A DNA stretch of 33,337 nt from NCBI GenBank assembly GCA_902778145.1, contig CACYWW010000037.1:1-33337 (forward strand). Reading direction: 5' to 3'. The DNA comes from an uncultured Ruminococcus sp. (GTDB lineage: Bacteria; Bacillota; Clostridia; Oscillospirales; CAG-272). The position numbers and the translations under genes were made by a program. Each line of letters starts with the position of its first letter. The first letter of the stretch is position 1. Below the pieces are notes generated by a model. That model ran no database searches, was not told the DNA's origin, and was given only the letters and a program-made list of their open reading frames with translations. Positions 1 to 8,663 of this stretch are shown here, piece after piece.

Positions 1-15
1 AAGCCTCACGGCTTC

Positions 16-199
16 AGCTAAATTAAATTCGCCTGCAAGCTCGGCGAAGCCGAATTCAGCTCGCGGAGCGAATTTAGCTATGCGAAGCATAATTTAGCTG
101 GGCGAAGCCCAATTTAGCTCGCCGCAAGGCGAATTTAGCTTGCGGAGCGAATTTAGCCGGGCGAAGCCCAATTTAGCTCGCCGCAAGGCGAATTTAGCT
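16..199. repeat. Array of short palindromes joined by AATTTAGCT linkers (copy 1)
   Basis: Eight short palindromic units are separated by the 9-base linker AATTTAGCT or a one-base variant, giving a period of about 20-21 bases. The units are CGGCGAAGCCG (42-52), CGCGGAGCG (62-70), ATGCGAAGCAT (80-90), GGGCGAAGCCC (100-110), CGCCGCAAGGCG (120-131), TGCGGAGCG (141-149), GGGCGAAGCCC (159-169) and CGCCGCAAGGCG (179-190). The stems covary around a GAA, GGA or GCAA loop. The left end carries the inverted linker AGCTAAATT (16-24), so the array is bounded by inverted repeats. It ends one base before the rubrerythrin stop codon. The small hairpin AAGCC-TCAC-GGCTT at 1-14 may be a further unit, and the array may continue beyond the window edge. 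A second copy lies at 12883-13003. Confidence 0.93.
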
Positions 200-200
200 T

Positions 201-791
201 TCAGTTGTCAGGAAGTTCGGGCTTGACGTATCCCCGGACGGAGCCGCAGAGAGGGCAGACGGCGGGCGCCTCACAGCTTTCCTGCTCGTGCCCGCATCTT
301 GAGCATTTCCACTTGACCGGCGTCCCTCTTTTGTAGAGAGTGCCGTCGGTCAGCTGCTGCTTGATATTGTTGAGCTGCATCATGTGGCAGTGCTCGACCG
401 CGGCGACGAGCCCGAAAAGATCGGCGATCTCTGCAAATCCCTCGTCGCGCGCCTCTTTTTCATACTCCGCGTAGATCCTCACGCTTTCGTTGTATTCGAT
501 GTCCGCGGCAGATGACAGATCGGCCGTCAGCTCGCCCTTCTCCGTGAACGGATATCCCGCGTCGACCCTGAGATCCGGACAACCCTCCGGGCAAGCCTTC
601 ATTATCTCCCCGTAAAATCTCTTTGCGTGATACTGCTCGTTTTTGGCGATCTCGTCTATCGCGCATCCGATCTCATAAAGCCGGGCGTTGTCCGCCGTCT
701 CCTTCATCATCGCGTATCTTGCGTGATCCTGACATTCTCCGGCGTACGAATTGATCAGGTTTTTGTACGTTTTTGACTGTTTGAGTTCCAC
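201..791 (-). CDS. rbr: Rubrerythrin (non-haem diiron peroxidase)
   Basis: This 196-residue protein has the two-part rubrerythrin layout. An N-terminal ferritin-like four-helix diiron domain (about residues 1-150) carries the ExxH pairs E52/H55 and E133/H136 and an early ligand at E19. A C-terminal rubredoxin-like domain has C163, C166, C179 and C182 in two CxxC knuckles. The family reduces hydrogen peroxide in the cytoplasm of anaerobes, taking electrons from NAD(P)H through rubredoxin-type partners. The start is GTG at 789-791; upstream there is only a weak GGAAAA site, so the start is not firm. The gene stands alone, with its own promoter and the palindrome array immediately after its stop codon. 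Family assignment is secure. Confidence 0.95.
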   Translation of the reverse strand: MELKQSKTYKNLINSYAGECQDHARYAMMKETADNARLYEIGCAIDEIAKNEQYHAKRFYGEIMKACPEGCPDLRVDAGYPFTEKGELTADLSSAADIEYNESVRIYAEYEKEARDEGFAEIADLFGLVAAVEHCHMMQLNNIKQQLTDGTLYKRGTPVKWKCSRCGHEQESCEAPAVCPLCGSVRGYVKPELPDN

Positions 792-817
792 TTTTCCGTA
801 CCGTCCTTTCTTTTTTT

Positions 818-845
818 ATATTATTGCCGCAAAAACGGCGGTCAA
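818..845 (-). promoter_or_regulatory. Probable sigma-A promoter of the rubrerythrin gene
   Basis: On the minus strand TTGACC (840-845) is followed after 16 bases by TAATAT (818-823). The spacer holds a small inverted repeat, GCCG/CGGC around a run of T, which could be a regulator site or chance. The transcript would begin some 20 bases upstream of the GTG start codon. This is assigned by consensus only. Confidence 0.5.
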
Positions 846-926
846 AACAAATAAAAAAAGTACGCAAAAATAAATAAATTCAACCGCCGTTAACATCGGC
901 ATAACAATAAAGCTCCACTTGTAGAT

Positions 927-932
927 TATAAT
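927..932 (+). promoter_or_regulatory. Candidate -10 box upstream of holB
   Basis: A perfect TATAAT lies at 927-932 with no good -35 hexamer 16-18 bases upstream. If used, transcription would begin near 938-940. That would leave the ATG at 946 almost without a leader and favours the TTG start at 964, which has its own GAGG site. Confidence 0.35.
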
Positions 933-963
933 ATATTGATTTATTATGCGAGGTCTCTGTGCT

Positions 964-1968
964 TTGAAACGTTATAAACTCGATATCATCGGCTCCGGAC
1001 GGACAGTACAATACCTGATATCCGCGCTTGAGGGCGGATATCTGTCGCACGCCTATATTTTCGAGGGCGCGGACGGATCCGGCAGGCACACACTCGTCAA
1101 AGAGCTTCTGAAGGCCATGGCGTGTGAGAACGAAGACGCGCCGTGCGGCGTCTGCGGACCGTGTATGAAGATAGACGCGGGAGTCTGCGTGGACGTCCGG
1201 TATATAAGACCCGCGGAGGGGAAGACCGAGCTCACGGTCGATCTGATCAGATCGATATACGACACGGTCGGCATGAGCCCGTCCGAGCTCGATTTCAAAG
1301 CTTACGTTATAGAAAACGGCGAGAAGATGAATCCGAGCGCGCAGAACGCGTTCCTCAAGCTGCTTGAGGAGCCGCCCGGAGACGTCAGATTCTTCATCAT
1401 CACAAACGACGCGTCGAAGCTTCTGCCGACCGTCAGGTCCCGGGCTCTGATACTGAGGCTCGACAAGCTCGATAAAAAGCAGATGGAGCTTGTCCTCGAC
1501 CGCAATAACATAAGCGACAGCGTGAAGCGCAGGAAAGCGATAGCGCTGGCGGACGGCAGCGCCGGAGAGGCGATGAGGATCATCAGGGACGAGGCAAGCT
1601 CCGCAAAATACAGACAGGCGGCGGACGCCATGTCGGACATCCTGTTCCTGCCCGGCGGAAGCAAGCTCGCACTTATATCATGTGTTCAGAAAAACTGTAA
1701 AAAAACGGACGAGCTGTACAGCGCGGCGTCGCTCTTTCAGAGGGCTTTGCGCGATATAGCGGCGACCCGGCTCAACACGGGCGCCGGGATGATCTATTTC
1801 GGCAGCCCGGAGGACGCGGAGAAATACGCGATGAACGTTTCGGACAAGGCGTGCCTCGCCTGCCAGGACGTGACGGCGGAGCTTCTTTCGCAATCGGACG
1901 TGCCGCTCAATCCGCAGCTCGCCGCGACCGAATTCTGCTCCCGTTTATGGGACGCGCATCTTCTCTGA
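964..1968 (+). CDS. holB: DNA polymerase III delta-prime subunit
   Basis: This is the clamp-loader delta-prime subunit, 334 residues from the TTG start, of normal family length. The N-terminal AAA+ module has the SHAYIFEG strand and a degenerate P-loop, GADGSGRHT, in which Arg replaces the usual Lys, as expected for a subunit that does not hydrolyse ATP. A zinc-binding cluster follows (C-x6-C-x2-C-x2-C, about residues 54-67). The sensor region reads NAFLKLLEEPP, and the arginine-finger motif is SRA rather than the classic SRC. I prefer TTG at 964 because GAGG (950-953) is correctly spaced and the N-terminus then starts just before the conserved DIIG; ATG at 946 is in frame but lacks a ribosome site. 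It is the first gene of a long co-directional run and is followed by ricT, as in Bacillus. Confidence 0.9.
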   Translation: MKRYKLDIIGSGRTVQYLISALEGGYLSHAYIFEGADGSGRHTLVKELLKAMACENEDAPCGVCGPCMKIDAGVCVDVRYIRPAEGKTELTVDLIRSIYDTVGMSPSELDFKAYVIENGEKMNPSAQNAFLKLLEEPPGDVRFFIITNDASKLLPTVRSRALILRLDKLDKKQMELVLDRNNISDSVKRRKAIALADGSAGEAMRIIRDEASSAKYRQAADAMSDILFLPGGSKLALISCVQKNCKKTDELYSAASLFQRALRDIAATRLNTGAGMIYFGSPEDAEKYAMNVSDKACLACQDVTAELLSQSDVPLNPQLAATEFCSRLWDAHLL

Positions 1969-2007
1969 GACGCGCATAATCAGGCCTATAGGCGTTTGAA
2001 CTTCATA

Positions 2008-2064
2008 CGGAGGCGGTGACGTATGATTTATGAAACGCGGACGAAAAGTCCATCACCGCGGTGA
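2008..2064 (+). other. Possible 13-codon leader ORF and hairpin ahead of ricT
   Basis: In the 112-base gap between holB and ricT, CGGAGG (2008-2013) lies nine bases upstream of an ATG (2023) opening a 13-codon frame that ends in TGA at 2062-2064. GCGGTGA (2013-2019) can pair with TCACCGC (2053-2059). The same GCGGTGA recurs at 2058-2064, forming a 12-base palindrome next to the ricT ribosome site (GAAAGGA, 2063-2069). A translated leader could therefore affect ricT translation. This is a short frame and may be chance. Confidence 0.25.
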
Positions 2065-2080
2065 AAGGAAATAAAAAAAA

Positions 2081-3094
2081 GTGAACGACAGAAGACGTAA
2101 AAGACATACCCCGTTTATCCAGCGACAGGCGGTAGCCGCGGCTGAAACGGCGCCGGTAAAGAGACCGGCGTCGGAATATGAGGCGCCGCGCTTCATGCTT
2201 CCGGAAAGCTATCTCATCAAGCCCGAAGAAATGGAGGCGCCGGCCCGCGTCCGCATATGCGGCGTCCGTTTCAAGGACGGCGGGAAGGTGTACTTCTTCG
2301 ATCCGGACGGGCTGGAGATAAAGGCGGGGCAGAGCGTTATAGTCGAGACGGCGCGCGGGCTCGAATACGGCACCGCCGCGTACGACAACAAGGAAGTCTC
2401 GTCGGTCGAGATAATCACCCCTCTCAAAAAGGTGATCAGACTCGCGACGAACGAGGACGCGATCCACAAGAAGGACAACGACGCGAAGGAAAAGGAAGCG
2501 TTCCGCGTCTGTGAGGAGATGATCGCTCAGCACGGGCTTGAAATGAAGCTCGTCGAGGTCGAATGCACGTTCGATAATTCGAAGCTTTTGTTCTACTTCA
2601 CGTCGGAGTCGCGCGTCGACTTCCGCGACCTCGTGAAGGACCTCGCATCCGTTTTCAGAACGAGGATAGAGCTACGCCAGATCGGTATACGCGACGAGGC
2701 GAAGATGATCGGCGGACTCGGCGTCTGCGGAAGGCCTGTGTGCTGTCACACGTTCCTTGAGGATTTCGGACAGGTCTCGATAAAAATGGCAAAGGAGCAG
2801 AACCTTTCGCTCAATACCTCAAAGATCTCCGGAACGTGCGGAAGGCTCATGTGCTGTCTGCGCTACGAGCACGAGACGTACGAGGATGAGATCAGCAAGA
2901 CGCCGAAGGTCGACTCACTCGTGCGTACCGGGGACGGAGACGGCGTCGTCGTGGAGACCATGCCGCTGAGAGGTCTTGTGAAAGTACAGCTTTCGCAGAA
3001 CCCCGACGCCGCGCCGAAGGTCTACCAGCGCGATGACGTGAAGCTGATCGGATACGTCAAGAAGGAAGCAAGATCGCAGCCGAAACAACAATAA
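2081..3094 (+). CDS. ricT: RicT (YaaT), PSP1-domain Fe-S regulator of mRNA maturation
   Basis: This 337-residue protein contains the PSP1 C-terminal domain of the YaaT/RicT family. Six cysteines in the family's paired CxxxxCC pattern are visible at C216/C221/C222 and C253/C258/C259. In Bacillus, RicT with RicA (YmcA) and RicF (YlbF) forms an Fe-S complex that assists RNase Y in processing mRNAs and is needed for sporulation, competence and biofilm formation. The family is known from that work; the activity here is inferred. The N-terminal 45 residues are poorly conserved and basic. The start is GTG at 2081, with GAAAGGA (2063-2069) 11 bases upstream. The position just after holB matches the Bacillus order holB-yaaT. 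No ricA or ricF is in the window. Confidence 0.92.
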   Translation: MNDRRRKRHTPFIQRQAVAAAETAPVKRPASEYEAPRFMLPESYLIKPEEMEAPARVRICGVRFKDGGKVYFFDPDGLEIKAGQSVIVETARGLEYGTAAYDNKEVSSVEIITPLKKVIRLATNEDAIHKKDNDAKEKEAFRVCEEMIAQHGLEMKLVEVECTFDNSKLLFYFTSESRVDFRDLVKDLASVFRTRIELRQIGIRDEAKMIGGLGVCGRPVCCHTFLEDFGQVSIKMAKEQNLSLNTSKISGTCGRLMCCLRYEHETYEDEISKTPKVDSLVRTGDGDGVVVETMPLRGLVKVQLSQNPDAAPKVYQRDDVKLIGYVKKEARSQPKQQ

Positions 3095-3113
3095 ACGAAA
3101 GTGAGACGGTAAA

Positions 3114-3773
3114 ATGGCGGAGGGACACAGACAGAGACTCAAAAGCAGATTCCTGCAGAGCGGGCTCGACGGGTTCAATGAGATAAACACACTTGAGCTT
3201 TTGCTGTTTTATACCCTTCCGAGGCAGGATACGAATCCTACGGCTCACAAGCTTCTCGACAGGTTCGGAAGCTTTTCCGCGGTCCTTGACGCCGATTATG
3301 ACGAGCTCGTCAAGGTGGACGGTATATCCGAGCATACGGCGACGTTCCTGAAGCTCTTGCCGGAGGCGGCGAGATACTATCAGAGCAGCAAGCTGACGGA
3401 AAAGCTTCAGTTCGCCACGCTCGCGGACATAGGCGATTATCTTGTGAGAAAGTACGTCGGGATCCTGACGGAGACTGTCTTCATGCTCATGCTCGACAAC
3501 AAGCACTGCCTGCTCGGGTGCGAGAAGATACATGAAGGCTCCGTAAGCTCCGCCGCGGTCAGCATCAGGAGGATAGCGGAGACCGCGCTGAGAAAACGTG
3601 CCGCCGCGGTCGTCATAGCTCACAACCATCCGTCGGGTCTCGCTCTGCCGTCGCCCGACGATCTGAGGATCACAAGGACCTTCAAGGACGCCCTGAGCAC
3701 TCTTGAGATCGAATTCGTGGATCATTTCATAATAGCCGATAACAAATACTGCACCATCATGAACAAACTGTAA
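3114..3773 (+). CDS. radC: RadC-family JAMM/MPN+ protein
   Basis: This full-length RadC-type protein has 219 residues. A helix-hairpin-helix-like N-terminal part (about residues 40-80) precedes an MPN+/JAMM metalloprotease-like domain. The metal site shows E141, H170, H172 and D183 (HNHPSG followed by PSPDD). Although named for DNA repair, the family's biochemical role is unsettled, and the metal-site residues suggest a hydrolase. The gene begins 19 bases after ricT. Its stop codon overlaps the uvrB start by one base (TAATG), so the two are probably translationally coupled. Family membership is certain and function is not. Confidence 0.93.
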   Translation: MAEGHRQRLKSRFLQSGLDGFNEINTLELLLFYTLPRQDTNPTAHKLLDRFGSFSAVLDADYDELVKVDGISEHTATFLKLLPEAARYYQSSKLTEKLQFATLADIGDYLVRKYVGILTETVFMLMLDNKHCLLGCEKIHEGSVSSAAVSIRRIAETALRKRAAAVVIAHNHPSGLALPSPDDLRITRTFKDALSTLEIEFVDHFIIADNKYCTIMNKL

Positions 3774-5749
3774 TGAACGACAGATTCAAATTAGTATCTG
3801 ATTACAAACCTACGGGAGACCAGCCGCGCGCCATATCCGAGCTCACCGAGGGCGTGCTCCGCGGAGACCGGATGCAGACGCTGCTCGGCGTCACCGGATC
3901 GGGCAAGACGTTCACGATGGCGAATATAATCGCCAATCTCAACCGTCCGACGCTCGTTCTGGCTCACAATAAAACGCTCGCCGCGCAGCTTTGCCTTGAA
4001 TTCCGTGAGTTTTTCCCGGAAAACGCGGTCGGTTATTTCGTATCCTATTACGATTACTATCAGCCGGAGGCGTATATCCCCGGCAAGGATCTTTACATAG
4101 AAAAGGACTCGCTCATAAACGATGAGATAGACAAGCTGCGCCACAGCGCGACGTCGTCTCTGTTCGAGCGGCGCGACGTTATAATCGTCTCGTCCGTCTC
4201 GTGCATATATTCGCTCGGCGACCCGGAGGAATACAGCGGGCTGATGGTCGCCATACGGCCGGGAATGCAGATAGACAGGAACGAATTCCTGCGCCGTCTC
4301 GTCGCCGTGAACTATGAACGCAACGATATCGATTTCGTCCGTGACAAGTTTCGCGTCCGCGGCGACACGGTCGAGGTCTTCCCGGCAAGCGAGGGAGAAA
4401 ACGCCCTGAGGGTCGAATTCTTCGGCGACGAGATAGACCGCATTTCCGAGATAAACGCGCTTACCGGCGCGGTGATCAGGCGCCTTTCGTACGCCGCGAT
4501 ATACCCGGCGAGCCACTACGCCGTATCGGACGACAAACGTCTTGCCGCGCTTGAACAGATACGCGACGAGATGGAGGAGAGAGTGGAGTTTTTCGAGGCG
4601 CAGGGAAAGCTCGTCGAAGCCCAGCGCATCAGGACGAGGACGGAATACGATCTCGAGATGATATCGGAGGTCGGCTACTGCTCCGGCGTTGAGAACTACT
4701 CGCGCGTGTTTTCCGGCAGGGCGCCGGGGTCCACGCCGTTCTGTCTGCTCGACTATTTTCCGAAGGATTACCTGCTTTTCGTAGACGAATCGCACGCGAC
4801 GCTGCCGCAGGTCCGCGGTATGAGCGCGGGTGACAGGGCGAGAAAGCAGAACCTCGTCGATTACGGCTTCCGCCTGCCGTCGGCGTTCGACAACAGACCG
4901 CTCGTTTTCGAAGAATTCGAGCAGAAGATAAACCAGGCGATATTCGTCTCGGCGACCCCGGGAGATTATGAAAAAGAGCATTCGGCGTCCATATCCGAAC
5001 AGCTCATACGGCCGACCGGACTCACCGACCCGGAGATCGAGATAAGACCGGTCGAAGGTCAGGTCGACGATCTGCTCGGCGAGATAAGGCAGCGGATCGA
5101 ACGCGGCGAACGCGTACTCGTCACTACGCTGACAACGAAAATGGCCGAGGATCTGACGGAATATATCCAAAGCCACGGGATCAAGGTACAGTATATCCAC
5201 CACGAGGTCGAGACGATGCAGAGGACCGAGATCCTCCGCGACCTGCGTCTCGGCGTTTACGACGTGCTCGTCGGCATCAACCTGCTGAGAGAGGGGCTCG
5301 ATCTGCCCGAGGTATCGCTCGTCGCGATACTTGACGCGGATAAGGAAGGACTTCTGAGGTCCGAGGTCTCGCTCATACAGACGATCGGACGCGCCGCGAG
5401 ACACGAGAGGGGCAAGGTCATAATGTACGCCGACACCGTGACGGGGTCGATGAAACGCGCGATCGACGAGACCGAGCGCAGACGTACTATACAGAAGAAA
5501 TACAACGAAGAGCACGGTATCACACCGCATACCGTCGTAAAGGCGGTGCGCGACGTTATCGAGATCGCCGAACGCGATACAGACAACAAGAAGAAGAGAA
5601 GGAGCCGCACGGTCGACAAGCCCGCGTCCGAGGAGGATCGCGGAAAACTCATAAACGAGCTGACCGCGAAGATGCGGCTCGCCGCAAAGGAGCTCCGCTT
5701 CGAGGAGGCGGCGGCTTACCGTGACAGGATAAGAGAACTGACAAAATGA
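3773..5749 (+). CDS. uvrB: UvrABC excinuclease subunit B
   Basis: UvrB of 658 residues, the normal length. It receives damaged DNA from UvrA, opens the helix and recruits UvrC in nucleotide excision repair. The Walker A motif GVTGSGKT is at residues 39-46. The beta-hairpin region begins with [12 protein letters not shown], helicase motif II is DESH, motif VI lies in [12 protein letters not shown], and the C-terminal UVR domain (about 620-655) ends in RIRELTK. Every expected motif is present. It overlaps radC by one base and rsmI by four bases (ATGA). Neither uvrA nor uvrC is in the window. Confidence 0.98.
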   Translation: MNDRFKLVSDYKPTGDQPRAISELTEGVLRGDRMQTLLGVTGSGKTFTMANIIANLNRPTLVLAHNKTLAAQLCLEFREFFPENAVGYFVSYYDYYQPEAYIPGKDLYIEKDSLINDEIDKLRHSATSSLFERRDVIIVSSVSCIYSLGDPEEYSGLMVAIRPGMQIDRNEFLRRLVAVNYERNDIDFVRDKFRVRGDTVEVFPASEGENALRVEFFGDEIDRISEINALTGAVIRRLSYAAIYPASHYAVSDDKRLAALEQIRDEMEERVEFFEAQGKLVEAQRIRTRTEYDLEMISEVGYCSGVENYSRVFSGRAPGSTPFCLLDYFPKDYLLFVDESHATLPQVRGMSAGDRARKQNLVDYGFRLPSAFDNRPLVFEEFEQKINQAIFVSATPGDYEKEHSASISEQLIRPTGLTDPEIEIRPVEGQVDDLLGEIRQRIERGERVLVTTLTTKMAEDLTEYIQSHGIKVQYIHHEVETMQRTEILRDLRLGVYDVLVGINLLREGLDLPEVSLVAILDADKEGLLRSEVSLIQTIGRAARHERGKVIMYADTVTGSMKRAIDETERRRTIQKKYNEEHGITPHTVVKAVRDVIEIAERDTDNKKKRRSRTVDKPASEEDRGKLINELTAKMRLAAKELRFEEAAAYRDRIRELTK

Positions 5750-6627
5750 AAAACCTGAGCCCGAACGAATGGGAAAACAATGAACAGACAGAGCGAAACA
5801 GGGTCGAGCCTTCGACGCTTTATCTCGTCGCCACGCCGATCGGCAATCTCTCCGACATAACGTACAGAGCGGTCAAGGTCTTATCCGAGGTCGATTTCAT
5901 CGCCGCCGAGGATACGCGCAACACGCCGAAGCTCCTGTCGCGTTATGAAATAAAAAAACCGCTCGTCAGCTACTATGAGCACAATAAGCGCGAGCGCGGG
6001 GAGTATATAGCGTCAAGACTCGAGGCGGGGGAATCCTGCGCGCTCGTCACCGACGCGGGTACCCCGGCGATAAGCGACCCCGGCGAGGATCTCGTCGTCT
6101 TATGCCGTGAAAGAAATATAAAAGTCGTGAGCATACCCGGCGCCTGCGCCGCGATAACGGCACTGACTCTTTCCGGACTTCCGACAAGACGCTTCTGCTT
6201 CGAGGGCTTTCTCACGACGGTGAGAGGGCAGAGAAAACAGAGACTGCGCGAGCTTTCACGGGAGACGAGAACGCTCGTTATATACGAGGCGCCTCACAAG
6301 CTGAAGCTCACGCTCGAGGATCTTTACGAGGCTTTCGGCGACAGGCGCGTCGCGTTATGCCGCGAGCTGACCAAGCTGAACGAGGAGGCGAGGCTCATGA
6401 CGCTGTCGGAGGCCGTCGCTTACTATTCCGAAAACCAGCCGAGAGGCGAATTCGTTCTTGTGATCGAGGGCGCGGAGGAGGAGGCGCCCGTCGGCGCCGA
6501 TCTTCCGGTCGCCGAACACGTTCAGAAATACATAGACGCCGGAATGACGAAAATGGACGCCATAAAAGCCGCCGCGCGCGACAGGGGCGTCCCGAAATCC
6601 GAAGTATACGCGGAGATAAACAAATGA
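5746..6627 (+). CDS. rsmI: 16S rRNA (cytidine-1402-2'-O)-methyltransferase RsmI
   Basis: This 293-residue tetrapyrrole-methylase-fold enzyme uses SAM to 2'-O-methylate C1402 of 16S rRNA. Diagnostic motifs are [13 protein letters not shown] near the N-terminus, AAEDTRNT, the SAM-loop [11 protein letters not shown] and the central [12 protein letters not shown] small C-terminal helical domain follows (about 245-293). The ATG at 5746 overlaps the uvrB stop by four bases. Compared with relatives it carries about 20 extra polar residues before the first strand, and no better in-frame start is visible. RsmI genes lie near holB and yaaT in Bacillus too. It overlaps nagA by four bases. Confidence 0.96.
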   Translation: MKNLSPNEWENNEQTERNRVEPSTLYLVATPIGNLSDITYRAVKVLSEVDFIAAEDTRNTPKLLSRYEIKKPLVSYYEHNKRERGEYIASRLEAGESCALVTDAGTPAISDPGEDLVVLCRERNIKVVSIPGACAAITALTLSGLPTRRFCFEGFLTTVRGQRKQRLRELSRETRTLVIYEAPHKLKLTLEDLYEAFGDRRVALCRELTKLNEEARLMTLSEAVAYYSENQPRGEFVLVIEGAEEEAPVGADLPVAEHVQKYIDAGMTKMDAIKAAARDRGVPKSEVYAEINK

Positions 6628-7742
6628 GGATATATAACGCAAAAGTTTTTGACACGGAAAAAGTCTCTTTCTTCGACGGCGCCGTATCGTTTGACGGCGC
6701 GGTTATAACGGAGGTATCCGGAAACGACGGAAAGGGCGATATCGACGCGCACGGCGCGTACCTTATCCCGGGACTCATAGACGTGCACAGCCACGGACGC
6801 GGCGGCGTCGATTTCATGAACGCGTCGCCTGATGAGATAGAAAAAAGCCTGAAGCTTTATCTTAAGCACGGCGTGACGACCGTGTTCCCCTGCGTAATGA
6901 CGGCGCCGTACGACGATATCGTCAGGGCGATAGACAACATAAAGTCAACAAAAAGCGATATAAACATAGACGGCATCCACGTTGAGGGGCCGTACATTTC
7001 TCCGAAGCGCCCGGGATGCCACAATATCTCACAGCTCCGCCCGCTTTACTGCGACGAGGCGATGAAGCTCACCCGTCACATAGCTCCGCTCAAAGCGCAT
7101 TTTACCGTGGCGCCGGAGCTTGAGGGCGCGGAAATGTTCATAAAAACGCTCCTGAAATACGGCGCGACCGCCGGTATCGGTCACTCCGACGCGAAATACG
7201 CGGAGGCGACGAAGGCGCTCGGACTCGGCTGCGTGTCGTTCACGCATACGTTCAACGCCATGAGAGAGCTGAAGCACAGGGAGCCCGGAACCGTCGGCGC
7301 CGCGCTTTCCGGAAAAGCGTATGCCGAATTCATATGCGACCTCTTCCACGTCTCGGCGCCCGTGCTGGATATTTCATACCGTGCGCTCGGACGCGACAGA
7401 TTCGTGATCGTCTCCGATTCCATAGCCGCCGCCGATATGCCGGACGGCGAGTATTTCCTCTCCGGGATGCGTGTGAACGTCAGGGACGGCAGGGCGACAA
7501 ACGACGACGGAGCGATCGCCGGCTCCACTACGAACGTGTTCGACGAACTCAAAAATCTTCACAAAACGACAAACGCGCCGTTCGGCGACGTCGTCCTCGC
7601 GGCGACGGCGAATCCGGCGAAGCAGGTCGGTATATTCGGCGTGACCGGATCGATAGAGACCGGAAAACGCGCGGATCTTATTCTGACGGACGGTGAGAAC
7701 GTCATCCTGACCGTAAGCCGCGGAAAACCGATATCCGCCTGA
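6624..7742 (+). CDS. nagA: N-acetylglucosamine-6-phosphate deacetylase
   Basis: NagA of 372 residues removes acetate from GlcNAc-6-phosphate to give glucosamine-6-phosphate, in amino-sugar catabolism or cell-wall recycling. The amidohydrolase fold is clear: HSH (H55, H57) in GLIDVHSHGRGG, metal ligand E121 in HVEGPYISPKRPG, H187 in GHSDA, H208 in THTFNAM, H242, and the catalytic Asp D265 in IVSDS. The correct start is ATG 6624, overlapping the rsmI stop by four bases (ATGA) and following CGGAGA (6611-6616). A longer in-frame reading upstream only re-reads rsmI. NagA sits oddly among housekeeping genes. A possible downstream deaminase is the SIS protein at 26066. Confidence 0.96.
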   Translation: MRIYNAKVFDTEKVSFFDGAVSFDGAVITEVSGNDGKGDIDAHGAYLIPGLIDVHSHGRGGVDFMNASPDEIEKSLKLYLKHGVTTVFPCVMTAPYDDIVRAIDNIKSTKSDINIDGIHVEGPYISPKRPGCHNISQLRPLYCDEAMKLTRHIAPLKAHFTVAPELEGAEMFIKTLLKYGATAGIGHSDAKYAEATKALGLGCVSFTHTFNAMRELKHREPGTVGAALSGKAYAEFICDLFHVSAPVLDISYRALGRDRFVIVSDSIAAADMPDGEYFLSGMRVNVRDGRATNDDGAIAGSTTNVFDELKNLHKTTNAPFGDVVLAATANPAKQVGIFGVTGSIETGKRADLILTDGENVILTVSRGKPISA

Positions 7743-7790
7743 AATAAACCGGAAAAACCGTCAATAATACAAAAAAAACGGAGGAAATAA

Positions 7791-8663
7791 ATGACAGAAG
7801 GCGACGTCCGCGTAACGACGCCCGTGCGTGATACGGGCAAAAGAAAACTGAATTCTCACTTCAGATCGGAAGCGCGCCGCACGCTTTTCGCGGGGGACAA
7901 CTATTACAGATCTGTTTTGTCACACCTGATCTGCGGACTGTTTTCCGGCGGTGCGCTCTACCTTTCCTTCTACGCGCCGGACCTTATAAAGACCGTGTTC
8001 GGCGGATCTCTCGGCGAGGAGAGCACGGCGCTTCTTTCGGCCTCGGTCAACACCGTTCTGTATCTCGTATCGGCGTTTCTGTTCTTCGCTTTTTTCTCCG
8101 GTGTTTATCTCCTCGCCTCGGCAATGAAGGATGAACCGGATACGGCGGAGGGCGATCCGGATCCCGCGGATCTCTCGATGATGCTGAGACCGGTCGGATC
8201 ACACAGGAGCCTCAGCCGGACCGCCGGCGTGTTCATTATCCTTGCGGCGGAGCTCGCGCTCGCGGTGATACCCGCGGTATATGTGATAAGCCGCGTCTCA
8301 GGCACCGGGATCGACCCGCGTGCGGCGGCTGCCGTAAAGATCGTTTCCGTCATCGCGGCGTCGCTTTTATCGCTGTTTTTCATTATCCTTCTTGTTCCTA
8401 TGCCGTACGCCCTTGAGGCTGAACCGGATGCCGGCGTGCTCGAGCTTTACCGGAAAAGCGCGAAAGCCGCGGTCCGCGGAGCCTTCAGATGCGTACTCAT
8501 GTTATTATCGTTCATCCCTCACCTGATCCTTTCCGTACTGAGCTTCGGTGTGATGTTCTTTGCGTACACTCTGCCGTATATGACGCTCAGCATGGCAAAG
8601 CTCGGGGAGTATCTATACAATATCACATACTTTGAAAGGAAAAAAACCGATGAACAAGCCTAA
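7791..8663 (+). CDS. Polytopic membrane protein of unknown function
   Basis: I do not recognise this 290-residue protein. A basic, soluble N-terminus (about 1-40) precedes hydrophobic segments near residues 41-63, 87-110, 144-167, 180-205 and 232-263, so about five or six membrane passes are expected. An acidic cytoplasmic or external loop lies at 112-127, and the short charged tail ends KKTDEQA. There is no lipobox, no cleavable signal and no obvious catalytic motif. The ribosome site is a strong CGGAGG just upstream of the ATG. The last 14 bases overlap the metG start, so the gene belongs to the housekeeping operon. Its job there is unknown. Confidence 0.75.
   Translation: MTEGDVRVTTPVRDTGKRKLNSHFRSEARRTLFAGDNYYRSVLSHLICGLFSGGALYLSFYAPDLIKTVFGGSLGEESTALLSASVNTVLYLVSAFLFFAFFSGVYLLASAMKDEPDTAEGDPDPADLSMMLRPVGSHRSLSRTAGVFIILAAELALAVIPAVYVISRVSGTGIDPRAAAAVKIVSVIAASLLSLFFIILLVPMPYALEAEPDAGVLELYRKSAKAAVRGAFRCVLMLLSFIPHLILSVLSFGVMFFAYTLPYMTLSMAKLGEYLYNITYFERKKTDEQA

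Noticed and set aside
16-199. CRISPR array
   Set aside because: The fixed part is only 9 bases, the variable parts are palindromes of 9-12 bases, some recur identically, and no cas gene is near.
3791-5530. Long minus-strand open frame (579 codons) across uvrB
   Set aside because: It is antisense to a fully motif-complete UvrB, shows no domain and no ribosome site, and is expected from GC-rich codon bias.
6357-6623. Upstream extension of nagA
   Set aside because: It re-reads the rsmI coding sequence in another frame; the NagA fold and a proper ribosome site both start at 6624.
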